Source of the DNA: Parabacteroides chongii
GTDB lineage: Bacteria > Bacteroidota > Bacteroidia > Bacteroidales > Tannerellaceae
Assembly: GCF_029581355.1 (NCBI RefSeq)
Contig: NZ_CP120849.1
Location: 5,860,501-5,924,500 of the forward strand
Direction of reading: 5' to 3'
Length of the DNA stretch: 64,000 nt
Within the stretch, counting starts at the first letter, position 1. The number at the start of each line of letters is the position of its first letter. The notes under the pieces were generated by a model. The model did no database searches, had not been told where the DNA came from, and saw only the letters and a program-made list of their open reading frames with translations. Both the position numbers and the translations under genes were made by a program. Positions 7,448-17,002 of the stretch are shown here, one piece after another.

Positions 7448-8842
7448 CTAGTTCTTCGCTTTCGCCATCTCCAGCGCATGCGTTGTCACATAATACTTGG
7501 CAATCATATTCGGAACCTCCCAGTCCGGTAACTTTCCGTCCTGCAAATATTGAAGATAATTTTCCGTAACCTGGCCGAAATGAGCCTCATGCCCTACCCG
7601 GTATTTTGGAGGAATTTGAACCTGCCATACGTTATCTGCGATCTTGTTTAAAGAAACTCCCGGATATTTATCCGCAACAGCAGACATTGCCGTTTCCAAT
7701 CCCTTTTCATACGTACCCAAATCGATATCCGGTAATGCTTCTATATACAACTCCGGCTTATATCCCTGCTCCTGTCCCTGGCGGATCACCAGATCAGCCT
7801 TACTTCCTTTCATGACAGAGAAATGCGTATCGCCGCCACCTTCCGGGAAAGTGTAATTCCATATAACAGAAACTTTGGCAGTCACACCTTTGATCTTATA
7901 GACGATATCACCGTTGCAATACACCTTCAGCGTATCGTTCACGACATCCTTCTTCAGGAAATCGGGATAAGCATCCGTTCCTGTTACCTGTCTGAACTCT
8001 TCCGGACTGATCGAAGTCGTCCAGCGGTTTGCATCGACCAATTCGATATCCTTTTTATAATCGATGATCTGTTCCGGGAAAGCTTCCCACTGAACCAGGT
8101 CCACCAAGTGCGTCGTCACATCCACAATTCCTTCCCCCTGCTGAGTCACGTCAAAATACCACACCGGGCGGGTCAATGGTTTATTATCCACCAGTTTAAA
8201 CAGGTGATGCACACTTTCCTTCACGATAGCCGGCTCTTCGGGAGAACCTTTCAACTGTTCGCCATATACCGTCGGGATCGTTGAAAGTTCACGTTGCAAC
8301 ATCGTTGTAATCTCATTCCTTTCCGTCATAATGTCATATAACAGAATATTCTTTTGCCTGGCGATATCAAAACATTCTTCCAGCAATTGGAAGTTTCGGC
8401 TGTCGATCGCCATCGGCTTGTCAGAAAGCACATGAATACCGGCTTCCAGCGCTTTCTTTATATACTCGGTCTTCTTGCCGTTATTTCCCGCCTGGACCAT
8501 CACATTACCTTTCTTTTCGGCAAGCATTTTCTCCAGATAATCAGATTCCGTATAAACGACCTCGTTCCATGCTGTCGGATTCTCCGCACGTGCATTGAAT
8601 CCTTCGATACGTTTTAAATGTTCATTCACATCGAAACCGGTGGGGGCGTACACAAAAACATCTTTGGAAACCTGCGGATAAGATACTTTCTGCACCAGCG
8701 CCGCATGAAAATGTCCGGGATCGAGCGTAATAAGCCTAACTTCACCCGGAGCACCGGTAAAACCTTCAGTCTGCTCTTTTTTAGAGGAACAGGAAGTTCC
8801 CAATAAAAGTGTAGCCATGGTAAAAACTAGATAGTTTTTCAT
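7448..8842 (-). CDS. Gfo/Idh/MocA-family oxidoreductase-like lipoprotein
   Basis: The 464-residue protein has a signal peptide with lipobox GTSCSS (Cys about 18), so it is predicted to be exported and lipid-anchored, unlike ordinary cytoplasmic Gfo/Idh/MocA dehydrogenases. A Rossmann-like NAD-binding part covers about residues 33-170 (including VLSDKPMAID, the usual dehydrogenase EKP-like site). A C-terminal domain typical of the Bacteroidota putative oxidoreductase group follows. Substrates of this exported group are mostly sugar derivatives, but none can be assigned here. It is monocistronic, with a -7 box at 8913-8920. Confidence 0.78.
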   Translation of the reverse strand: MKNYLVFTMATLLLGTSCSSKKEQTEGFTGAPGEVRLITLDPGHFHAALVQKVSYPQVSKDVFVYAPTGFDVNEHLKRIEGFNARAENPTAWNEVVYTESDYLEKMLAEKKGNVMVQAGNNGKKTEYIKKALEAGIHVLSDKPMAIDSRNFQLLEECFDIARQKNILLYDIMTERNEITTMLQRELSTIPTVYGEQLKGSPEEPAIVKESVHHLFKLVDNKPLTRPVWYFDVTQQGEGIVDVTTHLVDLVQWEAFPEQIIDYKKDIELVDANRWTTSISPEEFRQVTGTDAYPDFLKKDVVNDTLKVYCNGDIVYKIKGVTAKVSVIWNYTFPEGGGDTHFSVMKGSKADLVIRQGQEQGYKPELYIEALPDIDLGTYEKGLETAMSAVADKYPGVSLNKIADNVWQVQIPPKYRVGHEAHFGQVTENYLQYLQDGKLPDWEVPNMIAKYYVTTHALEMAKAKN

Positions 8843-8912
8843 TTTATAAATGATTTAATTGATAATAGTCTCTTCTTTACATATAAATTAAGGCATAAAT
8901 CCTCCTATGGCA

Positions 8913-8920
8913 CAAAGATA
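8913..8920 (-). promoter_or_regulatory. Promoter -7 box for the Gfo/Idh/MocA gene
   Basis: The plus strand CAAAGATA is TATCTTTG on the minus strand, an exact TAnnTTTG match about 71 bp upstream of the ATG. A CAA (TTG on the minus strand) lies 17 bp further upstream as a possible -33 element. Confidence 0.6.
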
Positions 8921-9087
8921 AAAATATATCGTTTTAACAACTGCCGTATTGTCATTATTTCTGACAGCAAAAACAATTCGGAACTGTTCATTGTTACTTT
9001 GGCATACGTTTTGTATACTAATTGGTGCAACTCGACAAGAGAAAAAGCAAAGACGAAGAATAATAACAATTAAAATATTATCAAATT

Positions 9088-11004
9088 ATGGGAAAGATTA
9101 TTGGAATCGACTTAGGAACAACCAACTCATGTGTTGCCGTGCTGGAAGGTAACGAACCGGTTGTTATTGCAAACAGCGAAGGTAAAAGAACAACTCCTTC
9201 AATCGTTGCATTCGTTGAAGGAGGCGAACGTAAAGTTGGTGATCCCGCAAAACGTCAGGCTATCACCAATCCGGAAAAGACTATATTCTCTATCAAACGT
9301 TTCATGGGTGAAACATACGACCAGGTTCAGAAAGAAATCAACCGCGTACCTTATAAAGTAGTACGTGGCGATAACAACACTCCGCGTGTGGATATCGAAG
9401 GTCGTCTGTACACTCCGCAGGAAATTTCAGCGATGGTTCTTCAGAAAATGAAGAAAACTGCTGAAGATTATTTAGGACAGGAAGTAACAGAAGCCGTTAT
9501 CACTGTTCCGGCTTACTTTAGCGATGCGCAACGTCAGGCAACAAAAGAAGCCGGCGAAATTGCCGGTCTGAATGTTCGCCGAATCGTAAACGAACCGACT
9601 GCCGCATCACTGGCTTACGGTCTTGATAAGACAAGCAAAGATATGAAGATCGCAGTATTCGACCTTGGTGGCGGTACATTCGATATCTCAATCCTGGAAT
9701 TAGGTGACGGTGTATTCGAAGTAAAATCAACAAACGGTGATACTCACCTGGGTGGTGATGACTTCGACCACGTGATCATCGACTGGTTGGCAGAAGAATT
9801 CCTGCGTGAAGAAGGCGTCGACCTGCGTAAAGATCCGATGGCATTGCAACGTCTGAAAGAGGCTGCAGAAAAAGCAAAAATCGAATTGTCAAGTACAACA
9901 AGTACAGAAATCAATCTGCCGTATATCATGCCGGTGAACGGTATTCCAAAGCACCTCGTTAAAACATTGACACGTGCTAAATTCGAACAATTGGCAGACA
10001 GCTTGATCCAGGCTTGTATCGAACCTTGCCGTCAGTCATTGAAAGATGCGGGGTTGAGTACTTCCGATATCGACGAAGTGATCCTGGTAGGTGGTTCTAC
10101 ACGTATCCCTGCTGTACAGGCTATCGTTGAGAAATTCTTCGGTAAAGCTCCTTCTAAAGGTGTTAACCCGGACGAAGTTGTAGCTGTAGGTGCTGCTATC
10201 CAGGGTGGTGTATTGACAGGTGAAGTAAAAGACGTATTGTTGCTGGATGTTACTCCATTGTCTCTGGGTATCGAAACAATGGGTGGTGTAATGACTAAGC
10301 TGATCGAAGCTAACACAACTATCCCTACCAAGAAATCGGAAACATTTACAACTGCTGTCGACAACCAACCGTCTGTAGAAATCCACATCCTGCAGGGTGA
10401 ACGTTCTTTGGCAAAAGATAATAAGTCTATCGGTCGTTTCCACTTAGACGGAATACCTGCTGCACAGCGTGGCGTACCTCAGATCGAAGTTACTTTCGAT
10501 ATCGATGCCAACGGTATCCTGAATGTATCTGCAAAAGACAAAGGAACCGGTAAAGTACAAAGTATCCGTATCGAAGCTTCCAGTGGTTTGAGTGACGACG
10601 AAGTAAAACGTATGAAAGACGAAGCTGCTGCCAACGCAGAAGCCGATAAGAAAGAAAAAGAACGTATCGACAAGCTGAACCAGGCAGACAGTATGATCTT
10701 CCAGACTGAAAAGCAGTTGAAAGATCTGGGAGATAAACTTCCGGCTGACAAGAAAGCTCCTATCGAAGCTGCATTGAACAAGCTGAAAGAAGCTCACAAA
10801 GCACAGGATGTTGCCGGTATCGATGCTGCTATGACTGAACTGAATACAGTATTCCAGGCTGCAAGCCAGGAAATGTACAACGCTCAGAATGCTCAGGGTA
10901 GCTCACAGCCGGGTCCTGACTTCGGACAGCAGCAAGCTAACAACAACGCCGGCGGAAACAAAGACGGTGGTGTTACAGATGTTGACTTCGAGGAAGTAAA
11001 ATAA
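9088..11004 (+). CDS. dnaK: Molecular chaperone DnaK (Hsp70)
   Basis: This is a full-length 638-residue Hsp70. It has an N-terminal nucleotide-binding domain to about residue 380 ([12 protein letters not shown] at 4-15, [12 protein letters not shown] near 192, [10 protein letters not shown] near 335). The hydrophobic linker [14 protein letters not shown] follows, then the substrate-binding domain and a helical lid. The C-terminal tail is Gln/Asn/Gly-rich and ends DVDFEEVK, the EEVK-type motif of bacterial DnaK. It folds and refolds proteins with DnaJ and GrpE, which are not adjacent here. It is followed by a strong terminator and appears monocistronic. Confidence 0.98.
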   Translation: MGKIIGIDLGTTNSCVAVLEGNEPVVIANSEGKRTTPSIVAFVEGGERKVGDPAKRQAITNPEKTIFSIKRFMGETYDQVQKEINRVPYKVVRGDNNTPRVDIEGRLYTPQEISAMVLQKMKKTAEDYLGQEVTEAVITVPAYFSDAQRQATKEAGEIAGLNVRRIVNEPTAASLAYGLDKTSKDMKIAVFDLGGGTFDISILELGDGVFEVKSTNGDTHLGGDDFDHVIIDWLAEEFLREEGVDLRKDPMALQRLKEAAEKAKIELSSTTSTEINLPYIMPVNGIPKHLVKTLTRAKFEQLADSLIQACIEPCRQSLKDAGLSTSDIDEVILVGGSTRIPAVQAIVEKFFGKAPSKGVNPDEVVAVGAAIQGGVLTGEVKDVLLLDVTPLSLGIETMGGVMTKLIEANTTIPTKKSETFTTAVDNQPSVEIHILQGERSLAKDNKSIGRFHLDGIPAAQRGVPQIEVTFDIDANGILNVSAKDKGTGKVQSIRIEASSGLSDDEVKRMKDEAAANAEADKKEKERIDKLNQADSMIFQTEKQLKDLGDKLPADKKAPIEAALNKLKEAHKAQDVAGIDAAMTELNTVFQAASQEMYNAQNAQGSSQPGPDFGQQQANNNAGGNKDGGVTDVDFEEVK

Positions 11005-11032
11005 TAAAAATACATTTTCCACATAAGATAAG

Positions 11033-11070
11033 AGCGATTGTCGGATTCAAATCCGGCAGTCGCTTTTTTT
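11033..11070 (+). terminator. Rho-independent terminator of dnaK
   Basis: AGCGATTGTCGGAT pairs with ATCCGGCAGTCGCT (one mismatch) around a short loop, and seven Ts follow. It lies 28 bp after the dnaK stop. Confidence 0.9.
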
Positions 11071-11107
11071 ATTCTGCATGTCTTCAAAATAAACCAACAA
11101 AGAAGCA

Positions 11108-11137
11108 TTGAGATTCAAATAGTCTTTCCTATATTTG
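11108..11137 (+). promoter_or_regulatory. Promoter of the histidine kinase gene
   Basis: TTG at 11108-11110, a 19-bp spacer and TATATTTG at 11130-11137 match the Bacteroidota -33/-7 arrangement. The box overlaps an upstream TTG codon that is in frame with the kinase. This argues that the true start is the ATG at 11156, about 18 bases after the box. Confidence 0.7.
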
Positions 11138-11155
11138 CGGTCATCAAGCAAATAT

Positions 11156-13450
11156 ATGCAGCAACCTTTTTTTCGACATATTATTAAAATCACGTGGATA
11201 TTACTAATCATAATTGCCACCTCATGTAACAAAAATCGCCAGAAAGAACAACACAGAATTTTGGTCATTGAATCTTTTGAGCCTGAATATACAGGCTACG
11301 AAGGGAAAAAAGAGAAAATATATAAGGAATTTAAGAAACACGGCATAGATGCCGATATTAAAACATTCTATCTGGATTGCGACTCCTATCTGGACGCAGA
11401 AGAAAAAAACAGAATGTATAATTTTCTCGATACTGTCGCTTATTGGAATCCTGAACTAATACTTGTTTATGACGATCAGGCTGCATATTCAATAATGGCC
11501 TGCGATCATCGTTTCATACAAAAAGTCCCTGTCGTTTTCGACGGAGTTAATTTCCCAAACTGGGAATTACTAAAACTTTACCCGAATATAACAGGCTTCT
11601 GGGATAAACCGGAATATATGAAAACAGTTCAGCTAGGAGAAATGATATTTGGTCCTATGTACTTCAATATATGGACAGACAATACATTTCTCGGAAGAAA
11701 AACAACAAAAGTTTTTTTAGAGGAAGCCAAAAACATAGGGGTAGAAAGAGTGAGTGGAAAACTTTTTACCATCGACAGAAACGGTGCATATTCATTTACA
11801 TTGGACAGTATCACGACTATAAAAGATAAAAGCCGGATACTCCAAAAACCTAAAAAAACAAACTTCAGACTGATCGATGCTCGCGAATCCACTTCCAGCG
11901 GTTTATTATGGTCACTTTCCGGATTGGCTCGTTATACCCTGTTTGTACAGAGTAAAAGAGATTTTGCCTCAAAAAGACTGGGCTTATTTGCTAATGGTCC
12001 TACATTGTCTGTTGTCAATGAAGGATTCGGATTGAAAGAAGGCATCCTGGGAGGCTATTTAACATCACCGGAAACGCAAATAAGCCAATCCGTCAATCTA
12101 GCAACAGAAATTCTACATGGTAAAAAGATAAAAGATATACCTATCACTCCCAGTCCTAAAGAATATCTGCTGGACTGGACAGAAATGGATCGCTGGAATA
12201 TATCCCAAAGTAATGTTCCCGATTACTGTCATATCATAAAAATGCCTTTTTATGAACGATACAAACTACAACTCATCATTATCGGTATCCTGGCAGGCAT
12301 AGCTATTATTCTTATCATCTTCTATCTGATATATCTTTATTTTCGGGAAAACCGGAATAAGCAGATCGCACAGGAAAACCTGAAAAAAGGGGAACGTTTT
12401 TTATCTTTGGCACTTGCCGGAGGTAAAGTATATGCTTTCCAACTCAGAGAAAACAAGTTTTCTTTCGACAAGGAATTCTATATAGATGCCGGAATAGAAG
12501 AAAAAATACTTCCTACTGAAGAATTCAAGGCCTGCCTCCACCCTAAGAATCAGGAAAGTTTTAATGACGATGTCATAAATGCACGGCTAGGTAAATATCA
12601 AAAGAACATCTCACAGATACGATGTAACTTCGACGGAAAAGGCTATCAATGGTGGGAATTTCGTTATACATACAACAAGGAAGAGGATATTTTCAACGGA
12701 CTTTGTCTGAATATTCAACAGAGCAAAGAAGCAGAACAGGAGCTGATCAATGCCCGACAGAAAGCTGAAGAATCGGATAAGATGAAATCCGCATTTCTTG
12801 CCAATATGAGCCATGAAATACGTACGCCTTTAAACGCTATTGTCGGTTTTTCAAACATAATAGCAGAAGAGGAAGAGGTCGAACTGTCCGCAGAAGAACG
12901 GAATGAATTCCTGGGGCTGATCAATACCAATTCGGAGTTGCTTCTGAAACTGATCAATGATATCCTGGATCTCTCACGCATTGAATCAGGGAGAATGGAC
13001 TTTTCATTCAAATCCTGCAATTTAACCGATTTGATGAAGAACATCTACCATACGCACCTGGTACTGATGCCACCGGAAGTAGAATTACGGATAGACCTGC
13101 CGGAAAAACCGGTTGTGATAGAAACGGATCCTCTCCGGCTGACACAAGTCATTACAAACTTCATCAACAATGCATCCAAATTCACACATAAAGGATACAT
13201 CCAAATAGGCTACACCTGTGACATTATAGAAGAGACAGTCGAAATCTACGTGAAAGATACGGGCATAGGGATACCGAAAGAAAAACAACAAGCTGTATTC
13301 GAACGCTTCAGCAAACTGGATGAGTTCGCACAGGGGACAGGACTAGGACTTGCAATCTGCCAGGTCATTGTAAAACGTTTCGGAGGAGAGATCAGGCTTC
13401 AGTCAGAAAAAGGAAAAGGCAGTTGCTTTACAATAGCCCTGCCTTTATAA
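11156..13450 (+). CDS. Membrane sensor histidine kinase with periplasmic-binding-like sensor
   Basis: The 764-residue product starts with a hydrophobic export signal containing IIATSCNK, so it may be a lipoprotein-like or uncleaved anchor. A region at about 30-340 resembles ABC-type sugar/solute-binding folds. A transmembrane helix lies at about 366-388, followed by a PAS-like region at about 405-520. HisKA contains the phosphorylated His553 in MSHEIRTPLNAIVGF. The HATPase domain has N-box NFINNASKFTH near 668, DTGIGIP near 700 and GTGLGLAI near 726. No receiver domain or adjacent regulator is present, so its partner is unknown. I prefer ATG 11156 to the in-frame TTG at 11135, which sits inside the promoter. 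Confidence 0.88.
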   Translation: MQQPFFRHIIKITWILLIIIATSCNKNRQKEQHRILVIESFEPEYTGYEGKKEKIYKEFKKHGIDADIKTFYLDCDSYLDAEEKNRMYNFLDTVAYWNPELILVYDDQAAYSIMACDHRFIQKVPVVFDGVNFPNWELLKLYPNITGFWDKPEYMKTVQLGEMIFGPMYFNIWTDNTFLGRKTTKVFLEEAKNIGVERVSGKLFTIDRNGAYSFTLDSITTIKDKSRILQKPKKTNFRLIDARESTSSGLLWSLSGLARYTLFVQSKRDFASKRLGLFANGPTLSVVNEGFGLKEGILGGYLTSPETQISQSVNLATEILHGKKIKDIPITPSPKEYLLDWTEMDRWNISQSNVPDYCHIIKMPFYERYKLQLIIIGILAGIAIILIIFYLIYLYFRENRNKQIAQENLKKGERFLSLALAGGKVYAFQLRENKFSFDKEFYIDAGIEEKILPTEEFKACLHPKNQESFNDDVINARLGKYQKNISQIRCNFDGKGYQWWEFRYTYNKEEDIFNGLCLNIQQSKEAEQELINARQKAEESDKMKSAFLANMSHEIRTPLNAIVGFSNIIAEEEEVELSAEERNEFLGLINTNSELLLKLINDILDLSRIESGRMDFSFKSCNLTDLMKNIYHTHLVLMPPEVELRIDLPEKPVVIETDPLRLTQVITNFINNASKFTHKGYIQIGYTCDIIEETVEIYVKDTGIGIPKEKQQAVFERFSKLDEFAQGTGLGLAICQVIVKRFGGEIRLQSEKGKGSCFTIALPL

Positions 13451-13475
13451 AATCCGGTTTTGAAAATCCTTCAAA

Positions 13476-14258
13476 TTATTCTATCGAGAAAGCATCGGCA
13501 TCTTTCCATGCCGGAAACTTGGCACGCAATTCGTCCAGGTCCTCCTTGTTCAGGGTACAGGTACGGGTAATCTCCTCCCGTTTACCGGCATCCGCCAGCT
13601 TTTTTCCTTTGGGAGAAAAGACCATCGAATCGCCACGGTAGGTAAAACCTTTCCCATCGATTCCCACCCGGTTGACCCCGCAGACATACGCCATATTTTC
13701 AACCGCACGGGCAGGAAGTAATGTCTTCCATACTTTTTTACGTGCTTCCGGCCAGTTGGCTACATATATTAATAAGTCATACTCATTATTCCGGTTCCGG
13801 CTCCAGACAGGGAAACGAAGATCATAACATACCTGCAGACAGATATTCCAGCCCTTATAGCTGATGACCGTACGTTTATTCCCGGCAGTAAAATGCTTGT
13901 CTTCATCCGCCATACGGAATAAATGACGTTTGTCATAATAATACTCATCCCCCTCGGGAGTGATAAAAAAAGCACGGTTGAAGTAGTTTCCATTGTCTTT
14001 CACAATAAAACTGCCAGCAACAGCCAGGTTATATTTACCAGCCCAGCTTTTTATAGCCGGAATAGTTGGCCCGTCCATCGTATCAGCCAACCTTTCCACC
14101 TCCATGGAAAAACCGGTCGTAAAAGTTTCAGGCAATACGGCAATATCCGTTTTACCACTTACACGCCGGAGTAACTCCCCGTAATAACCAAGATTCTCGT
14201 CCCTGTCTTCCCAAATGATATGGGACTGGATCATACTGATACGTAAACTGTCTGCCAT
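13476..14258 (-). CDS. Nitrilase-superfamily amidohydrolase (omega-amidase type)
   Basis: The 260-residue protein belongs to the carbon-nitrogen hydrolase family. The Glu-Lys-Cys catalytic triad is visible: Glu in LPETFTTGFS near 43, Lys in YDKRHLF near 110 and Cys in LQVCYDLRFP near 142. The pattern resembles YafV/Nit2 omega-amidases, which hydrolyse alpha-ketoglutaramate to 2-oxoglutarate and so repair a transamination by-product. It starts 9 bp after the acyltransferase gene, suggesting one leftward operon. The specific substrate is inferred. Confidence 0.85.
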   Translation of the reverse strand: MADSLRISMIQSHIIWEDRDENLGYYGELLRRVSGKTDIAVLPETFTTGFSMEVERLADTMDGPTIPAIKSWAGKYNLAVAGSFIVKDNGNYFNRAFFITPEGDEYYYDKRHLFRMADEDKHFTAGNKRTVISYKGWNICLQVCYDLRFPVWSRNRNNEYDLLIYVANWPEARKKVWKTLLPARAVENMAYVCGVNRVGIDGKGFTYRGDSMVFSPKGKKLADAGKREEITRTCTLNKEDLDELRAKFPAWKDADAFSIE

Positions 14259-14267
14259 AATAGTAAA

Positions 14268-14813
14268 TTAAACTTGTACGAAATTTTCCGGGTGACAAGC
14301 TGTCACACCTCTATAATATTCACGGATTGTTTGAATATCCTTTTCTACATCCCCTGTCGGATAGAATAATCCCTTGATTCCCGCTTCTTTCTTTGCATAA
14401 TCGAAATAAGCGATCATAATAGGGACCTGTGCCTTCTGTGCAATATAATAAAAACCTTTTTTCCACTCCTCTGCCCTTTTCCGTGTACCTTCCGGCGTTA
14501 TAGCAAGCTGAAATATTTTACGTTTATTGAATACCTCAACCATCTGGTCGGTCACCGAAGTATGTTTCTGCCGGTCGACCGGCACACCACCCAACCACGA
14601 AAAGAACAAATTAAAAGGGAAAAAGAACCAGTCCTTTTTGATCAGGAAACTGGCGTTGCGTCCTAACGCCGTATAAAGCAACTTACCGACAATAAAATCC
14701 CAATTGCTGGTATGCGGGGCAACGCATATCACACATTTAGGCACATCTTCGCACATAGGACCCACTTTCCATCCTGCCATGCGAAGAAGTGCCTTACTAA
14801 TAGCTTTCTTCAT
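14268..14813 (-). CDS. Lysophospholipid (1-acylglycerol-phosphate-type) acyltransferase
   Basis: The 181-residue product carries the PlsC-family motifs HTSNWD (H-x4-D, near residue 33) and PEGTRKR near residue 108. It would transfer an acyl chain to a lyso-lipid at the inner membrane. It is shorter than typical PlsC, and this short group is common in Bacteroidota, where some members act on ornithine or other lipids. It lies 3 bp after the small upstream gene and 9 bp before the nitrilase gene, forming a three-gene leftward unit. Confidence 0.82.
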   Translation of the reverse strand: MKKAISKALLRMAGWKVGPMCEDVPKCVICVAPHTSNWDFIVGKLLYTALGRNASFLIKKDWFFFPFNLFFSWLGGVPVDRQKHTSVTDQMVEVFNKRKIFQLAITPEGTRKRAEEWKKGFYYIAQKAQVPIMIAYFDYAKKEAGIKGLFYPTGDVEKDIQTIREYYRGVTACHPENFVQV

Positions 14814-14816
14814 TAT

Positions 14817-15107
14817 TTACTTTTCTTTGCTTAGCTCTCCTATTTCGTTGGCGATTGCATTTACTTCAGTCTGCAAATCGACGCGCAATTTACGATAATA
14901 CTCTTTTACCAGCGTTTTGTTGTCTTTGGCGTCCGGAGTACCGGCACGACGGATAAACTCATCCTGCATATCCAATATTCTAGCCAACAGAACATCAGCC
15001 TTATCTTCCTCTACTCCAGGTATAAATAGCTTACAAACCAATACTTCAGAAAACAGTTCACCTGCTACATAGCTGATTTCTTTCTTCAAAATTCTTCTCT
15101 TAGCCAT
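14817..15107 (-). CDS. Conserved hypothetical protein, mostly helical
   Basis: The 96-residue protein starts at ATG 15107 (MAKRRILKKEISYVAGELF). An in-frame TTG nine bases upstream is less likely. It is rich in charged residues and predicted to be all-helical, with no signal or membrane segment. I recognise no domain. It opens the operon with the acyltransferase and nitrilase genes, with a 3-bp gap, but nothing in it points to a lipid role. Confidence 0.7.
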   Translation of the reverse strand: MAKRRILKKEISYVAGELFSEVLVCKLFIPGVEEDKADVLLARILDMQDEFIRRAGTPDAKDNKTLVKEYYRKLRVDLQTEVNAIANEIGELSKEK

Positions 15108-15129
15108 AATTTTCAAATTAAATTATCTA

Positions 15130-15137
15130 CAAATCTA
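15130..15137 (-). promoter_or_regulatory. Promoter -7 box for the 15107-13476 operon
   Basis: The plus strand CAAATCTA is TAGATTTG on the minus strand, matching TAnnTTTG 23 bp upstream of the first ATG of the operon. No strict -33 was identified. Confidence 0.5.
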
Positions 15138-15160
15138 CAAAATCCTTTATTAAATAACAC

Positions 15161-15202
15161 ATACCACGGGAAAAAAGATAAATACCACAGGAAAAAAGAT
15201 AA
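15161..15202. repeat. Two tandem 21-bp repeats upstream of glycogen synthase
   Basis: The unit ATACCACGGGAAAAAAGATAA at 15161-15181 is followed directly by a second copy at 15182-15202 with a single G-to-A change. The pair ends 8 bp before the -7 box of the glycogen synthase promoter, so it covers the -15 to -60 region, where an activator or repressor could bind. Confidence 0.85.
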
Positions 15203-15210
15203 AAATAATG

Positions 15211-15218
15211 TATCTTTG
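15211..15218 (+). promoter_or_regulatory. Promoter -7 box for glycogen synthase
   Basis: TATCTTTG followed by CAGC is an exact TAnnTTTG match 37 bp upstream of the ATG. The usual -33 TTTG is replaced by the purine-rich tandem repeat, which may explain a need for an activator. Confidence 0.65.
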
Positions 15219-15254
15219 CAGCTTCAAATTCTCTGATTATAAACAAAATCGTTT

Positions 15255-16913
15255 ATGGATACAAAGACAACAACGCCAGATTATCTCTTTGAAAGCAGTT
15301 GGGAAGTTTGTAATAAAGTGGGAGGTATTTACACTGTGCTGTCTACAAAGGCACATACTCTGCAGCAGATGTTCAATGATAAAGTAATTTTTATCGGACC
15401 GGATGTGTGGGGACTCGCAAATGCTCCGGACTTTATCGAAGATGATACTCTGTTTGCTGATTGGAAAAAACACGCAAGAACCACTGATAAGCTGAAAATG
15501 AAAGTCGGACGCTGGAATGTACCAGGTACACCTCCGGTTATTCTGGTCGATTTTAAGCCTTTTTTCAGTGAAAGAGATGCTTTCTTCTATTCTATGTGGG
15601 AAAATTTCCGGGTAGATTCAATGCACGCTTACGGTGATTATGACGAATCCTGTATTTTTGCCTATGCCGTAGGAAAAGTGATAGAAAGTTTCTACAACTT
15701 CTACAACCTTTCCGACAAAAAAGTAACTGCATTATTCAATGAATGGATGCTGGGTATGGGAGCGCTTTACGTTCAAAAGCAACTGCCTGCCATTGCCACC
15801 CTGTTCACCACACACGCCACCTCTATCGGACGTTCCATCGCCGGCAACAACAAAGCATTATATGCTTATATGGACGGGTACAACGGCGACCAGATGGCGA
15901 AAGAACTGAACATGGAAGCCAAACATTCGCTCGAAAAGCAAGCAGCACACCATGTAGACTGTTTCACGACAGTCAGTGATATCACAGCCTGTGAGTGTAA
16001 ACAATTACTGGACAAAGCACCGGATATTGTGACTCCGAACGGTTTCGAACCGAATTTTGTACCTGAAGGAAAAGAATATACAAAGAAACGCGCGGAAGCC
16101 CGCAAGACACTGATTAACGTAGCCGAGAAGCTTTTGGGATGTTCCATCTCACCGGATGCCTTACTGGTGTCGACCAGCGGACGTTACGAATACCGCAACA
16201 AAGGGATCGATGTTTTCATCGAAGCCATGAATCGTGTGCGCAACTCAGGAGAATTACAGCGCGAAGTCGTCGCTTTCCTGATGGTCCCTGCCTGGGTCCG
16301 CGATGCACGTGCCGATCTGAAAGAGGTTATTGAAAAGAATATTCAGACGACCTCTCCCATGCAAATGCCTTTTATTACCCACTGGCTGAACCTGATGGAT
16401 CAGGACAAGGTATTAAATTATATCTCTCACGCAGGATTTACAAACCAGGCTTCAGAAAAGCTCAAAATCATCTTTGTACCCTGCTATCTGGATGGACGCG
16501 ACGGAATCTTCAATAAACCTTACTACGATCTGCTGATCGGTATGGATGCTACTGTATATCCGTCATATTATGAACCATGGGGATACACTCCGCTGGAAAG
16601 TGTTGCCTTCGGCATACCGACAGTGACTACCAACCTCGCCGGATTCGGCTTGTGGGCAGAGAAAAGTGTATCCGGCAAGAACATCAGCGAAGGAGTTGCC
16701 GTTATCGAACGGACAGACTTCAACTATTTCGATGTTGCCGACGCTATCACTACTTCAATTCTCTCACTCGTAAAAAAAGACGAAAAGGAAATTGGAGAAA
16801 TACGCAAACGCTGTTTCAAACTGGCAAAGCAGGCTGAATGGAGCAAATTTATCGTATTTTACCAAAAGGCTTTCAGCGATGCTTTAGCTGCTGCAGCCAA
16901 AAGAAATGGTTAA
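15255..16913 (+). CDS. Glycogen synthase, GT3 (eukaryotic-like) family
   Basis: The 552-residue enzyme resembles the eukaryotic GYS/GT3 family rather than bacterial GlgA (GT5). Evidence includes the N-terminal nucleotide-sugar loop KVGGIYTVLSTKA near residue 21, the GT3-type insertion VDSMHAYGDYDES, and the C-terminal acid motif YEPWGYTPLE near 437-446. It adds glucosyl units, most likely from UDP-glucose, to glycogen in the cytoplasm. It is followed by the glucan phosphorylase gene with 89 bp and a separate promoter between them. The two form a synthesis-and-degradation pair for storage glycogen. Confidence 0.9.
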   Translation: MDTKTTTPDYLFESSWEVCNKVGGIYTVLSTKAHTLQQMFNDKVIFIGPDVWGLANAPDFIEDDTLFADWKKHARTTDKLKMKVGRWNVPGTPPVILVDFKPFFSERDAFFYSMWENFRVDSMHAYGDYDESCIFAYAVGKVIESFYNFYNLSDKKVTALFNEWMLGMGALYVQKQLPAIATLFTTHATSIGRSIAGNNKALYAYMDGYNGDQMAKELNMEAKHSLEKQAAHHVDCFTTVSDITACECKQLLDKAPDIVTPNGFEPNFVPEGKEYTKKRAEARKTLINVAEKLLGCSISPDALLVSTSGRYEYRNKGIDVFIEAMNRVRNSGELQREVVAFLMVPAWVRDARADLKEVIEKNIQTTSPMQMPFITHWLNLMDQDKVLNYISHAGFTNQASEKLKIIFVPCYLDGRDGIFNKPYYDLLIGMDATVYPSYYEPWGYTPLESVAFGIPTVTTNLAGFGLWAEKSVSGKNISEGVAVIERTDFNYFDVADAITTSILSLVKKDEKEIGEIRKRCFKLAKQAEWSKFIVFYQKAFSDALAAAAKRNG

Positions 16914-16941
16914 ATATGGCTCATAATTAGCGAGATAATTC

Positions 16942-16949
16942 TATCTTTG
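16942..16949 (+). promoter_or_regulatory. Promoter -7 box for glucan phosphorylase
   Basis: TATCTTTG lies 53 bp upstream of the phosphorylase ATG and follows the glycogen synthase stop. It suggests that the phosphorylase gene can be transcribed on its own, in addition to any read-through. Confidence 0.6.
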
Positions 16950-17002
16950 CCACAGTTTTTTACATCTTATTTTAAAGTTGAATCATTTTAAATCTCACAA
17001 TA

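Noticed and set aside
9518..10797. Several long antisense ORFs inside dnaK
   Set aside because: They are mirror frames of a highly expressed, codon-biased gene; dnaK itself is unmistakable.
11135..11155. TTG start for the histidine kinase
   Set aside because: The TTG is part of the -7 box TATATTTG, so the transcript would begin after it; ATG 11156 follows closely.
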